In this document: positions 48,159 through 60,251 of the stretch, piece after piece
How positions within the stretch are numbered: the first letter of the stretch is position 1
Layout: each line of letters opens with the position of its first letter
Assembly: GCF_000346465.2 (NCBI RefSeq)
Contig: NC_034012.1
Location: 893,134-957,133, forward strand
Direction of reading: 5' to 3'
Source: Prunus persica
Taxonomy: Eukaryota; Streptophyta; Magnoliopsida; Rosales; Rosaceae
Length of the DNA stretch: 64,000 nucleotides
Translations under genes and position numbers: made by a program
The notes under the pieces: generated by a model
The model's input: only the letters and a program-made list of their open reading frames with translations
Databases searched by the model: none
Told to the model about the DNA's origin: nothing

Positions 48159-50879
48159 GAGAGAGGAAATCTCAAGTACCGATTGGCAACATTTTAAGGA
48201 TAGTCCAGAAAATCCACACTTTGCATAAAAGAACAAACACTAGAGGGACCCACCAGTCAAAACCTAAGAAGGTGGTCTGAGTCTCACATCATGCAGGGCT
48301 CAATCTGATTGTTCTAGATGTAATTTTCAGTAAAACTCACCTTGGCACGTATTGCCTCCTCCCTTAATCTCCTCTCCTCCTGGAGCTTCCTATATATCTT
48401 GTGTTCTTCCTCAACCCAATATAGTTCCTCAGGAATGGACTTTGGAACTATAGAATGGAAATCATGGCGGTGGTTGTTATCATATAGAACAGCATTTTGA
48501 GGTGGTCCATCGGCAAAAACCCAATCCAAGACAACAGCTTGATCAGGTACAACAACTACAAGAAATAAAGTTGACCACAAGGATGTTGTTTATAACATGC
48601 TATACCAGCACCAAACAGAAAATTACAGATTAAAGGAAATAGAACTACGGAAAAGAGAAAGCCATCTCCAACAATTTACAACCTTTTATATACGTTAAAG
48701 GAAGAAAAGGACAAGAATATAAAAGAACACATACCATTGGCATACCACCAGTCACCATCCTTTTCCTCAGAGCTAACTAGCCTCTCAACAATAGATAATC
48801 CATCCTTCCAATTATTATGCCCCCCATGAATCCATATTTCCTTAGCATGAGCAAGAGGACCTGAGCTTCGGTTATAGTATAACTTCACCAAGTCCTCACC
48901 TTTAAACTCACTAGGCTCTATGTACCAAACATTCTCTACAGACCTTACACCCTTCTTGATCAACTCTTGCACCATTTTTCGTCTCCTTTCGATCTCTGCT
49001 CTTGCCTCTGCTCTGTCAGCTTCACTTGCTGCCTTCTCTGCTTCAATTTGCCTCTGCTCTTCCGCTTGCCTTTCCCTCTCAGCTTGCTCCTTTGCAAGTT
49101 TCTCCAGTTCTTTGCGCTTCTCATCAAGCAAGAAATCTTCAAATGCAAAGAGGTCCATTCCACCTTCCACGGCTATGCAGAAATCTTTCTCATCATTATT
49201 GTCATAAATATTTTGACCATTGAAGAACACAAAGTCTATCTTATATGATTCTTTAGGAACATGAAACTGGCAAGACCACCAATCCCCTTTGAGTTGTGTT
49301 TTGTTCAACCTGAAGGTAAAAGATTTCCACCGCCAGTCATTAAAGGCTCCCATTATGAGAATCTCTGGCTCATTGCTTAGGGTGGATAGACTTCTATTAA
49401 GAAAAATATCTATATCTTGATCAGGTTTCACCACCTGAGGATAGACAAAGATTTTGTTCCCTCTTAAGAAGTTCTCCTCAGCAAGCCTCACAATCTCCTC
49501 TTTACGCAATTTTTCTTCCATTTCCAACTTTGATTTTAAAGAAGCTTCATCGGTTAACTTTTTATCAGTATCAGTGCCTTTGTCATCCACAGAGTCATCC
49601 ATCTTTCTTCTAGCCAAACTCTGTTTGTCAGAAAGTATTGCTTCTGCCACATTCTCATCACCACCCTCGGAAGCTGTTCCTTTTGGCTGTATCTCTGCCA
49701 AGTCCTCAAGGACCTTATCTACACTCCCATTTTCTATCCCTTGAATACCTCTAGCAATATCTGACGGTTTGCTAATTGAAGATGATCCCTCAACTTTAAT
49801 ACTAGTTTCACCAATTCTTTTTTCCTCAACATCATCCTCTTGTGAAGGTTCAACTGCCCATTCTCCTTTGGTATCAACTCTCAATTCAATTGTTTTCTTG
49901 TTGGGCCCAGCAAGTTCACTGGATTTTGAAGATATAGAACCCTTTTTATCCCCATTACTCTTTTGATTCGTCTTCTGGACGCTAGTTCCTACTGGAATTT
50001 TTGGCACTAATCCCTTGGGACCAGGGCTGTTAGTAGGAGTGGTCACTTTTCTCTGTCTCCTCCTTGAAGAATCTACCAAGTTACAGAGTCGGATTAAGCT
50101 AAAAACAACAAAGACAAATTAAGGAAGGTCAAGTAATCCACTTCAAAACTAAAATAAAACGATGAGATAACTCACCAGCTGAACTGGCAGTAATTTGGTA
50201 TGAAACCCCACTTGCCAGGTCTCCTTTGAACCATGAAGAATACTGAAATCAAACGTATAAATAAGAGAGGTTCAGTTTAAGATGCAGCAGTCACTAAAAT
50301 GGCCATAGTTAAGTGATTTTATTCAGAAAAACTGATTGGAAAAGTAAAAGCCATCATTACTCAAAAAAGAAAATTATTACAATTCAATCCTATCCTGCAG
50401 TAAAATCAACTGAACAGTGAGTACCCGCCAAGAAAAAAGGACATGAATTTCATCAATAAAGCTTACACTTTTCCAGAAAATCTCCTATCAATAACGCCAC
50501 CACAAAAAGACCCAGGAAAAGTATCGATGAACAAATATTTAAATAGTTGTCGCTAGAAAGGAAAATACCAAATTACAAAACTAGACCGCAAAGATCAAAG
50601 AAACCCACAATCGTGCTCTCTACAGAAACACATACTCTTACATGGGTGTGATCAATACCAAAAAACTCAAGGAAACGGAGAAATTTCAGAACAAGAAGAA
50701 GAAAATGCACACCAGAAACTATACATATATGCCAATGATAAACGAAGCTGATTACTCGTAAGAAATTACTTAACTCTTCCATGAGGAGAAAACCCAGTAA
50801 ATGGTTTGAGCTTCAAATTGGTTCCTCTCTCTTGGAAGACCGTTCGCCAGCCGAGTGGCCTCTGTGCTTGCAGAGACAT
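42877..50879 (-). CDS. SS3: Starch synthase III, plastid (soluble)
   Basis: Sixteen exons (minus): 50879-50775, 50242-50176, 50072-48735, 48555-48341, 47997-47727, 47224-47046, 46611-46504, 46030-45921, 45693-45588, 45260-45090, 44797-44669, 44267-44085, 43855-43724, 43608-43497, 43274-43151, 43006-42877; total 1159 residues. It elongates amylopectin chains from ADP-glucose in plastids. The N-terminus is a likely transit peptide; a Glu/Lys-rich low-complexity region follows, then three starch-binding CBM53 modules (~265-360 with [11 protein letters not shown]; ~435-540 with [11 protein letters not shown]; ~600-700 with [12 protein letters not shown]). The GT5 domain starts [21 protein letters not shown] (~707-728), with [48 protein letters not shown] and a second RKTGGLYDTV (~1075). 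The intron after exon 6 is GC-AG. The exon 1/2 border (GTTAAG donor) is the least certain. Confidence 0.95.
45315..45339. repeat. CA microsatellite in SS3 intron 9
   Basis: About twelve CA units in the intron between exons 10 and 9. Confidence 0.9.
47039..47046 (-). other. SS3: GC splice donor of SS3 intron 6
   Basis: Exon 6 ends AAG and the intron starts GCAAGT instead of GTAAGT. The protein must read APIAK|VGGLGD, the invariant ADP-glucose-binding motif, and the only in-frame join to exon 7 (after CTAG at 46612) uses this donor. AAG|GCAAGT is the consensus for the minor GC-AG intron class, so the splice is plausible and efficient. Confidence 0.85.
48112..48165. repeat. GA/GACA compound microsatellite in SS3 intron 4
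   Basis: (GA)n then three GACA units and (GA)n again, between SS3 exons 5 and 4. Confidence 0.9.
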
Positions 50880-51464
50880 TATAAGAATGTTTGTTCTGCT
50901 GCTTTGACACAAAATATAATCCGCAGTGATCAGCAAGCCATTTCTCGAAGGCTCCAACACTGAACTTATCAAACAATTAAATAATAATAAATATCAAATA
51001 TCTTGATTTATATATAATAAAAAACCAAAACGAAGGAAGAAAATTAATAATAATAAAAAGTGTTGAAATGCTGTGGTTTCGGCTAGCAGAGAAGAAGCCT
51101 GCACTCTCAGCCACGTGTGTGTAATTTTTCATAATGCACATTATTAATTTGTATTTTAAATCGGGACCGTTGATTTGCATTGGTCTTTGCGTTCATTGGT
51201 GGGTTTGTGTGTGACGTGGCAGAATTTTTGAATTTTCCAAGATTTTCGAAAGGGATTTTTGTTTTTTTCTAGAAAAGAGATTTTTAATGGGTAGGCTTTT
51301 GGGAGGCTATTAGCATGTGATACAGGCTACCCCATCAGAATTGATGGAATCAATCAGGAATTGCCACGTTAAACGCCAACAGGCACGTGACAACAAACTT
51401 TCCTAGGTTTTTTTGGTTATTCCTAGGAAGGAGGAGAAAGCATTATAAAATAATTTAATTACTA

Positions 51465-51495
<31 letters not shown>

Positions 51496-52259
51496 TTTTG
51501 GGTTTGAAACTATATATTATTAATCAACCTTAGTTGTCCTTCTGATCACTTCTAAGGTTATGTAAAGAATACTGTTTAATAATTACATGCACAAATAAAG
51601 TGCCTAGAGAGGGAGTGCAGCTCTCGTAGTTGTTGTGGGTTGTGATTATTTTTCTCCAAGATTAATCTTCACCATGTTCTGCCATGGCCAGCATTGATGT
51701 TGGCAGGCCAAAGGCAAAGGGTGTAAACCAGGAATATTCTCTAGGATGGGCTAAACTTTTTCCTTCTGTCTTTGTAGTAGAGTGCTAAAACTAAAATACC
51801 TTGAATTAGTCGGTATTCTTTAATTTGTTAACTGTGTGATACAACTAAAGGTTAGCATATCTTAGATTCAAAGAATGTCACCTCTTGAATCATCTACCAG
51901 AAAAAGTTCTAAATCAAAAAACTATAATAATATGCAAACCGTAACCATAAAGGAAAAAACATCACATCGAAATGAATTGGCAACAGCAGCATGCATAACT
52001 CAAACAACAAATTAAGAAGAACTCACAAGATAATTATTTGATGCAAGCATTCATCAACAAATGTTCAATAAGAGGATATGAAGAATAGGGAAAAACAAGA
52101 AACTAGAGATGAGGGATAATATAAGTCTTACCTTAATCAGAGAGACTGAATAAATTGAAACCAGAGATGGAACTGGTTTTCAAGACAAAGGCAGCCAACG
52201 AAAGATAGAGGGAACAATGAATGGCCGAATGGGAATTGACACCGAACAATGTGGGAGGG
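50880..52259 (-). promoter_or_regulatory. Probable SS3 leader exon, leader intron and promoter
   Basis: On the minus strand CTCTGATTAAG|GTAAGACT near 52128 is a strong donor preceded by a plausible untranslated exon (about 52250-52129). A leader intron could then run to an AG just upstream of the start codon (about 50950). This would place the SS3 promoter above 52250. Leader introns are common in such genes; the transcript was not seen. A TA/T tract sits at 51461-51499 inside. Confidence 0.4.
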
Positions 52260-53068
52260 AGAAATGGGGTTTTGTTTGGTTGAGATTCGAAGATTAAAAC
52301 GTGGCTTTTCTCATTGGGCTTTTTCAAAAGCTAAAATTAATCAATGGTCTAAATCTAAAGTGGGTTGGGTTGAAAGGGTTGGCTTTTTTGTTTGTGGGTT
52401 GAAGTGTTTAAAAAGATTGGCTAAGCTGTAGCCCGACCCAATTAACCAATAAATTAAAAATAATTTTGTATATTTTTTTATCTGAATTTTAATGATTCTA
52501 TCAAAGAAAGAAATCTATACGTCTTTCTAAGAAATTTCCCCTTAAATTTTTTAGTTCTCGAAGCAAGCTTTCTGTGATATCAGGTAAGTCTGATCCAGTG
52601 GGGTTAGTGGGGTCGCCCAACCTCTTGGAAGCCATGGAAATCAGCTTAGATGCCCCTTGGAGCTGCTGGTGCGACCTCTTGAAGCTGCACACCAAGTGGT
52701 CGACGAAATGACTGAAATAAGGAAGGTTTGCAGCTGAAGAAGAAGAAGGGAGGGTTTGTTGTGCCCGGGGCTGTTGACGTTGTTTTAGGCCAGGTCTGAA
52801 ACATTTTAAAAATTAAAAATAAAAAAAAATCGCTCAACGTATGTCCTTCTTCACAGCAGCGATTCCTCCAATCTCAACCCCAAAATTCTTTTGTTTTCTC
52901 TTCCAAACCCTCAACTCCATCTCCTCCCTTCCTGCCGCCACTAAATTTTTATTTAAACTTTTATAATAAAACTCATTTTGATAATATTCATAACTCCACC
53001 ACTGGTCTGATCAAAAAAAATAAGTAAACAAATATTTTTGTAGAAGAAAATTTGTCGAGACAAGCCTT
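52260..53068. other. Intergenic region with an unrecognised frame
   Basis: The minus frame 52501-52695 (SHQQLQGASKLISMASKRLGD...DITESLLRELKNLRGNF) looks coding-like and helical but I cannot place it; it may be a captured exon. The rest is AT-rich. Confidence 0.3.
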
Positions 53069-54194
53069 ATCCCATAATTTATCCCCAAAAAAAAAAAAGA
53101 AAAAAAAGAATACTTCATGGAAAACCATTACATGGCGTTGTTTAACAGAAAAACAAACTTTAACCAAAATAAAATTACCAAATAAGGCAGGAAGTGGGTG
53201 TAGAGGTTCTCAGGCTCACATTAGTTAGCAATTGGCCTCATTCTTGGAGATCACGCAATTGTATCCAATGAAGCAATTGAAAAAGACAAATTATGTTTTC
53301 TCTTATTATGTTGAAGTTAAATATATTCTCTTATTATGTTTTCTTATTGGGTTTAAAATCTTACCAAATTAGTTGGGGCGCAAAATCATAGCCAAAGCCA
53401 TAGTGCGGGCTCACATCTTTCATGTTCAACCAACTTGGAGTATTTTCAGAATTCTCAGGCCCAAGAAGGCTTTTTATTATATATATAATATACTTTTATA
53501 ACAATGAGTCCAAGACCAGGTTTTGATAGCTGAACAGACTCTAGTGTCTCGAATCAAACTAACTTAACATCGAGTAGCCTACAAAATTTCTTAATAGTTA
53601 GTCATACGATGCGTTGCGTGCGGGTCTATATTGATTTAGCGTGCTTAGTTGGATTTATCCTGCTGTTAACCTCGACCACACATATGGACGGGCATTAGGA
53701 GTGGAAAATCGGAACACCGAACCAAATCGAATGAAAAAAAGGAAAAAAACTGATTGACCAAAAAATTTAACAAACTGAGACAAAACCGAATCAGATCAAA
53801 CTGATTTTAATTTCGATTTCATACCGCACCAAACCAAACCGGTTGTGTATAAATTTTTTTTTTATACAAAATTATCTAAATCCAATGCTCCATTTTTAAT
53901 TTTAGGACTAATATTTTTCCAAGTCCAACTTCAAAGCATCTCTCTTTGTATGAATTGGATCATTTGTTAATTTTCAAGCTAAAAAATAATTTTTTTTTGT
54001 TAGCATTTGTATTTAAAAATAATAAAAATAATAAGGTTCAAAACCAGAATCGATGAGAACCAAACAAGCCAATTTTTAAAAAAATTTCATTAATATCGAA
54101 TAGAACAGAACCAGTTAAATAGTACCAATTTTAATTTGAGATGAGAATCGGACCGTGCCCGCCCTTACCCACACATGCTGGCAATGGCATGCAT
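53069..54194. repeat. Long direct repeat, copy 1
   Basis: From ATCCCATAATTTATCCCC onward this ~1.13-kb segment is nearly identical (a few substitutions and small indels) to 62887-64000, in the same orientation, 9.8 kb apart. The repeat runs to the window edge, so its true end is unseen. It has no TG/CA ends at the visible left boundary and no recognised coding content, so I treat it as a segmental duplication or an unknown interspersed repeat, not an LTR. Confidence 0.95.
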
Positions 54195-54999
54195 GATAGT
54201 TTTCATTTCAAAACCCTTAGAGGTCATTTGTGGTCCGAAAATGAAAATCATAGTTGAAAAAGTATTTCAAAGAACCAAGATTTTTCATCCCAAATTCCTT
54301 GGACAAATAGTCATGTAAGCTTTTCATTCTTTTGGATAATTTCCTATCACAAATGGTCTTGTAATGCTTTTCGTTCTTCTGAAACATTTAAAATAAGAGA
54401 AATGTCCTTTTTTAATAAGGGAATTTTCCTTAATAAATGTAAATATTAAGAATTAAAATAATTAATCAACTATAAATAATAAGGTAAATTTATACTTTTT
54501 ATTTAAAAAATAAAAACAAAATCATATAATGGTCATATTTTTACCAAGGGACTAGTTATATATAATCATCCAAAACAAAACAAAATTAAAATTAAAAATA
54601 GGGGTCCAAGAAATAGGGAGATTAACTATTATACCCCAATATACGGCCTAAATTATAAAAATACCCTATATGAAATGGACTTTAGAAACACACCCAAAAC
54701 CCATTTACAACATAACAAAGAGGTTTTTAACTTCTTATAAATTACAAACTGCCATCAATTTCTTAAAACAAGTCAAACCCCAAAATCTCATAAAAATACC
54801 CAAAACACTCAATATGGCATCAAAGTAATTTAATAATCAATATTAAATTCAATAAGGCAAGTTGTCATTTTTTGGGTTTTTTTCCGGTTTGTTTATAGAA
54901 ATTCAATGGTGTATAATTTATCTATAATATTAGTGCATGAATGAATATACCACTAAATATCTCCAAGAAATAATGTGATATGGGCCCGGGGTCGTAGTC
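54195..54999. other. AT-rich spacer
   Basis: No gene recognised. The duplication may continue through here, but the second copy is beyond the window. Confidence 0.4.
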
Positions 55000-55397
55000 C
55001 AGGTCATGGAACGGAGCCCAGAGAAAGTAAGTATAAAACACGCCGAAGAAAACCTAGACGACACAGAAAACCTTTCGCGTTGGAAGCTTGCAAATTGCAA
55101 TCGGAAAGAACCTCAACAGGTCTGTTCCCCAATGTGAAACCCTTAAATTTATGTATCGTATGTATATTTTATGATTCTTTGCCTTCAATAATTTTCTCCC
55201 CTTCAGTTGATTTTTACCCTCTGTTCTTTAATATTCTGAACCAATCAATTCATCAATTCCCCAAACCCTAATCGATCCTTTGCATGTTAACTTTTCGTAA
55301 AAACCATCCAAGTCACAATGCATGTCTTGATCTACTGGTGTTCAATGTTGTTTTGTTGTTCCTAATTTGCAGAGATCAGTCGTAGTGGAGTTTCGCC
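55000..55397 (+). promoter_or_regulatory. ATG8-type promoter and leader of copy B
   Basis: The block aligns with the ATG8 promoter and leader read on the minus strand (28820-28346). Shared landmarks in order are ACACGCCGAA, AATCGGAAAG.AACCTC.AC, CCTTAA.TTTATGT, GATTCTTTGCCT.CAATAAT, ACCAATCAATTCATCAAT.CCC and, at the leader-intron acceptor, AATTTGCAGAGA..A.TCG followed by GTGG.AGTTTCGCCATGG. The order and spacing are kept, so copy B was born with ATG8 control DNA. Transcription is inferred, not shown. Confidence 0.75.
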
Positions 55398-56943
55398 ATG
55401 GCCGAAAGCTCTTGCAAGCTTGAAAATCATCTGGGTTCGTTTTCTTGTCTTTTTGTTTTTTGGGTTAATGATATAGGTTTTGCAATACCCGTATGCCGAT
55501 ATCATGTTTGGCCTTTTCATCTGTTTTCTTCTTTTGGTTTTTGATATTTTAGAAACGATGCGAGCAGAAGAGAACATTTCAGATCCAGCCCCAGTAAGAA
55601 TTTTACTGAATCATATTTGTTTACTTCCTTCCTAGGCAGGCATTCAGAGGAATTTTATGTTCTAATTTGAGTATTTATGCAGATGGTTGTGAAGAATGCT
55701 GCCGCTGCGGCTTCCCTAAGTGTCATTCCTGACATTAATAAGATGAAGAAGAAGAAGAAGAGGTTTGCTACCAATTCCTTTAATTCTTTTGATTCGTATT
55801 GCCACAATAGTGGAACAAGAATAATGTTTGCCTTTTCATTTATTTATTTTTTATGTTCAGGAAACCGACAGTAGTAATATCTCCGGTTAGAGCTTTAATT
55901 TTAGACACTTGGAATATGAGGCACGTGTGGAAGGATGCGGTGAGAATTTCATTGACTTAATTTGTTTTACTGCCTATGGCTATGTCATTCAGTGGAAATA
56001 TATACTCTGTTCTAACTTGAGCCTCATGCATCTGATTGTGCAGAATGGTATAAGTGGTACTGAAAAACATATAGACCCTTGGCTTTTGAGGGAGACGGAC
56101 CCAGATTTGGTACCAGTAAGAATTTCATAACATTAAATATGTTTACTTTGTATGGATGCATTCGATGGTTATACTTTGTTTTAATTTGAGCTTCCATGCA
56201 GGTGGCTGTGGAGAAGGATGCAAGGAGTGATATTGCTGAGATTGACGCGAAGAAGTTAGTTGCCAATTCAATTCCCTTGTACTTTAAGTATATCTTGATT
56301 TGATTTATTGTTATCATACCATGGAATAGAAATGTTCTCTTTTTGTTTGTGCTTTGGACATATATATATATATATATGTTTATAAATTGTTCAGGAAAAA
56401 CAGAAGATGTATGTATTCTGTTGTGTTTTTGTTGTTGCAAATAAAGTTGTGCATGCAATTTATGCTTATATAGATTATAGATACGATGTCTTCATGTGTT
56501 AAATTTGTGCATTTAGACGTACTTACTTTATTACTACAAAGTCAAACTCTAAGTTCAATTTGTGTTGGTAATTAACTTTATCTCAATTGAAGATTTTGTT
56601 TATCTGACCGCAGGTACCTTCTCCCCAAGGATGCACTTCTTGGAGATTTTATTGCTTATGTTCGGATGTGGATCTTTCTAAAGAAAAGAAAACCTATATT
56701 TGTCTTCTTCAAAAACACTGTACCTCCCACAGGTGAGATCAACTCCTTTTTTAAAATAGGCATATATATATATATATAATAATAGTATCTTCGTTTCCAA
56801 CTCTCCTTTGTCTTTCAATGAATGTTACAGGTGCCTCTATGGGTGCAGTTGATGAGGAAAATAAGGATGATGATGGATTTCTTCACATGACCTACAGTGG
56901 GAATGATACCTTCAGCTACAGTGGGAATGTTGTGACCTGTTGA
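55398..56943 (+). CDS. ATG8-derived protein, copy B (197 aa, no C-terminal Gly)
   Basis: Eight in-frame exons with the same lengths and phases as copy A: 55398-55434, 55553-55593, 55683-55762, 55861-55939, 56044-56115, 56202-56254, 56614-56732, 56831-56943. Exon 1 reads [12 protein letters not shown], closer to genuine ATG8 (MDKNSFKLDHSL here) than copy A. The body shares [63 protein letters not shown] and [16 protein letters not shown], ending [11 protein letters not shown]. As in A, the lipidation Gly is Ser and the reading continues. Introns 3, 4 and 5 are identical to those of A, while exon 5 differs at five codons. All eight frames open after such duplication argues against simple decay. 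Cellular role unknown. Confidence 0.75.
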
Positions 56944-57084
56944 TTATTTATAGTTTATCCTCTTTATCTTAAGATCAATGGGCTAGTTTATTATGGTGCT
57001 ATAAGTGTTTATTTTTTGATATCTCAAGGGATTTTCATGTATGGAGTTAAAATATTTTAATGATTTGCTAGTGATCTTTATGTG

Positions 57085-58716
57085 TATTGATGTTGGATGA
57101 GGGAATTCCAATGTCATTTGGTTGCCATGGTTGCCTTTCAGTTAAAAGCTTTATCGGGTTTTGCATTTGATCAATCTCCAACAACCCAAGAACCGAACCA
57201 TATACTATGTAAGAAATAAATAAATAGAAACGTTGATATAGATCCTAGTTCTCATTGAAGAGTTGGGTTTGATTCTTAGATTGTGTTATTTATATAAGTC
57301 CTTTGACTTTTGTTCTATATACGATTATATTTATTTTTAAATATTTTCTTACGTATTCTTTTTATTCATTTATTTTTTAACATTTGTTCTATATATGATT
57401 ACATTTATTTTTGAATATTTTCTGATGTATTCTTTTTATTTTTTTATTTTTAAAATTATTTTTGTTTCAATTGCCTCTTATAACTTGAATAAGATAATAG
57501 TCATTTATGTCATAATAATTAGCTATTTACAATGTTTGTCATAGAATAGAAAAAAATATATAGCAAACATATCCCACAAATCACATTTTTACGTACAGTC
57601 ATGCAACTTCGAACTCTAAATGTTTTGACAAAGAAAAAAATGAATTTGTTTATGGTGTAGGTATATTGTCTTATTGCCTATTGAATAGGTACCTATGTGA
57701 TTTTTTTTTCCTTCATATTTTCGATAATATGTAATTTATGTTCTAAATTTTTATAGGTTACATAAAATTTTATTTGTCTATTTGCCTATTTTTGGCGTAT
57801 GCTGTTTTCCATAGCATGTTTTATGAGCTAGATATATACATTATTTGGGTTTTCCCAATTTCTTTGCAAATTGCAAACAAAAGTCGTCCCACCAACTGAT
57901 AACTAAAGCTAGCTACACTCGTCGCATTGTTGGATTTTATCTGGGGCGCCAATATAGACTTGAGTCATGACCATACAAATTACAATTAAGATGCCAAAAT
58001 GCCTTACAACTAAATTCCTTATACGTACAGTACGTACCAAACTGAAATGTATTATATAATAAAAGAAATGTAATTTGTTTTTATCTCCTTTTAAAATATA
58101 AGGAAGCTTGGTACAAAATATCAGACACCGGCTGCAATGGGATGATATATCTTTCAAATTAGATAAAAGAATATATATTTTGAGCTGATAATTGGTTCTA
58201 GAAGCGTTTAGAAATTAGAATAGGACTTCTAATATCAATAGGTTCCATTGCAAGTGTCTTATCTAAGACCCTATCTCTTAACCGTTAGATAAAATTAGTT
58301 CATTATTAAGATACAACTAAAAAAGAAATTCATCCAAATTCCTGCCATCTATATGTGCGCGAGTTGGAAGCATGAAAAATAAAAAGGAAGAGGCTGAATC
58401 CTTGTGATATATTATATATGACAAGTAAATAATGAGAACTTTATTAATTAAGGGATGACAACGTTGATGATTCCTTACAATAAACAATTGATTTGCTAAG
58501 CCCATCGAATGGTGACGGTTAGCTAGCCCTTATTCCTTGCACTTGCACATACACACGTACACTAATTCATAGCCTTATAAATTATTTTCATGTATATAGG
58601 ATATAGCTAGCTTTGAGCAAAATAAAATAATAAAAGTATAGCTACGCAATTAATATTGCAATATCCTTATTCCTTATCGATCCAGTAGCAGTGATCTATC
58701 TGGTGCGTCATGATAA
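57085..58716. other. Intergenic AT-rich region
   Basis: A ~100-bp phrase (TTTGTTCTATATA.GATTA.ATTTATTTTT.AATATTTTCT) is tandemly duplicated at about 57308-57355 and 57378-57430. Otherwise nothing recognised before the STIG1-like gene. Confidence 0.45.
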
Positions 58717-59196
58717 TTAGTGTTCATGCATAGCTGCACATTCCTTTCTTTTCGTGCACGTGTTGTTGCAGCTGCCGCAGTTTTCCTTGTCCGACATCGG
58801 ATTCACACAGTTACCTTCGCAGCAAATCTCTGCGTAATTGCATTTCCTCCCACACCTGCCGCAGTTCGCTGTGTCTGTGTTTCTGTCCACGCATTTCTTG
58901 TTGCAGCAATCCGGCCCTGCGCTGCCCGACGCCTGACAAACCTTAGGGTTTTTGTCGCAAGTCATGGCAGTCGGCCGGGAGGCAAGGAAGCGGCTTCTTA
59001 GAGAAGTGCTTTTTCCAAACTGGTTTTTGGTTTCGTCATTTGCATAAGTATTGTTTTCCTCGTTGAAAAATGATTCTTCTTCGTCTGGTATTGCAGAGAG
59101 AGTAGTGATGGCTGAAGCTATTAGCATGGCAAGAATTAGAAAAACCTTGAAGCGCAGAGGTTTTTCTGCATCGTGTACCCAACATAGAAAAAACAA
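58717..59196 (-). CDS. STIG1-like secreted cysteine-rich protein
   Basis: A single exon of 159 residues. A hydrophobic signal peptide (FKVFLILAMLIASAITTLSA) follows a short N-terminal extension; the mature part starts acidic and ends with the Stig1 cysteine pattern: GPDCCNKKCVDRNTDTANCG, CGRKCNYAEICCEGNCVN, DKENCGSCNNTC. Family members are small secreted proteins first known from stigma exudate; some bind phosphatidylinositol lipids or receptor kinases and act in pollen tube growth or redox control. The first Met (MFFLCWVHDAEKPLRFK) leaves an extension before the hydrophobic core; a start at the Met within the core would be too short, so the longer form is given. A TATA box lies 95 bases upstream. 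Confidence 0.88.
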   Translation of the reverse strand: MFFLCWVHDAEKPLRFKVFLILAMLIASAITTLSAIPDEEESFFNEENNTYANDETKNQFGKSTSLRSRFLASRPTAMTCDKNPKVCQASGSAGPDCCNKKCVDRNTDTANCGRCGRKCNYAEICCEGNCVNPMSDKENCGSCNNTCTKRKECAAMHEH

Positions 59197-59290
59197 CGTT
59201 CGACCAGCTTCCTTTCGTTTACCTTGACTAATTGAGTTCTCCTTTGGAAAGAAACTTCTACATCCAACCTTTGAACCTCTCCTTTAGGCT

Positions 59291-59300
59291 TTTATATATT
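59291..59300 (-). promoter_or_regulatory. TATA box of the STIG1-like gene
   Basis: On the minus strand AATATATAAA lies about 95 bases before the start codon, leaving a leader of about 60 nucleotides. Confidence 0.5.
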
Positions 59301-59695
59301 TTAGCATGGGAAAAGTGTAGTCGTCTATGTTACGTCTATGTTAGGAATTTATATTACGTCTATGTTAATCAGGATAGGTGCCGCAAATCGTGAGGTAGAA
59401 GTCTTGTAACTGAGCTGGTCTTTAGTTGGTTTGGGCTTTTCCTCCTTAAACTAACCTTCACATGGGCTTATATTAAGAAAAATACGATTTTAAGCAAAGC
59501 CCACGCCCAACTATAAAGAAAAAGAAATATTTCATGCCCAATGGTCACCCAAAGGAAATGGAAATGGGAAGACAAATGCCGACTCATCATTACTTGTTCT
59601 CCAATATGCTCATCTCTTCCGCAGCAAGCCACAAATGACAACAAATGACAAAGCAGCAGAAGCAGCATAACAAAAAAAATAAAAAGAGAAAAGAC

Positions 59696-60251
59696 TGTTG
59701 TAAAAGAATAAACATGTGGAGCTCACTAACTATTCATTACTATTCATTTGGAGACTTTTGGTAGAGTTTGTCTGTCACGGGTGAATAGTGAATAGTGATG
59801 AATAGTGATTATTTCAGCCTATAAATAAGAAGAGAAACGGAAAGAGAAGAGAAGAAAAAAGAAGAGAGAAAGAAAAGAAGAAAAAGAAGAGAGAAAGAAA
59901 AGAGGAAAAGAAGAAGAGAGAAAGAGATAGGAAACGGGGAGAAGAAAAGGAAAGGAGGAAAGAGAGAAGAAAAGGAAAGAAGGAAAGAGAAGAGGAAAGG
60001 GAAAGGAGGAAAGAGAGTCAGGCAGAGAAGAGGAAGAGAAGGAAGAAATAGGGTGAGTGAGCAGAGAGAAAATTCAGTGAGCCTTACATATTGTAAACAC
60101 TAAAGTTGTAGCCCTATTATTTTACATAGTGGAAAAGTTACTACTGCTGCTCTCCGGGGACGTAGGCATAGCCGAACCTCGTTAAATACTGTGTCTCATC
60201 TACTTTACGTGCAGCTCAATATTCGCACATATTCCAGGTCATTTTATAACA
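59696..60251 (+). mobile_element. Copia-type LTR (556 bp) with adjoining primer-binding site
   Basis: The segment begins TGTTGTAAAAG and ends TTTTATAACA, followed at once by CGTTATCAGCATG, the primer-binding-site style of a common plant Copia group. A TATA box (CTATAAATAAG) lies at 59820. Then 59825-60055 is an almost pure purine tract, and the 3' part has GGCATAGCCGAACCTCGTTAA, frequent in such LTRs. No gag-pol follows; only a short piece of leader remains, so the element is truncated. The 5-bp target duplication cannot be checked because the other end is missing. Confidence 0.6.

Noticed and set aside
47909..48280. Ser/Leu- or Arg/Glu-rich frames across the GA tract
   Set aside because: They are translations of the GA microsatellite in an SS3 intron.
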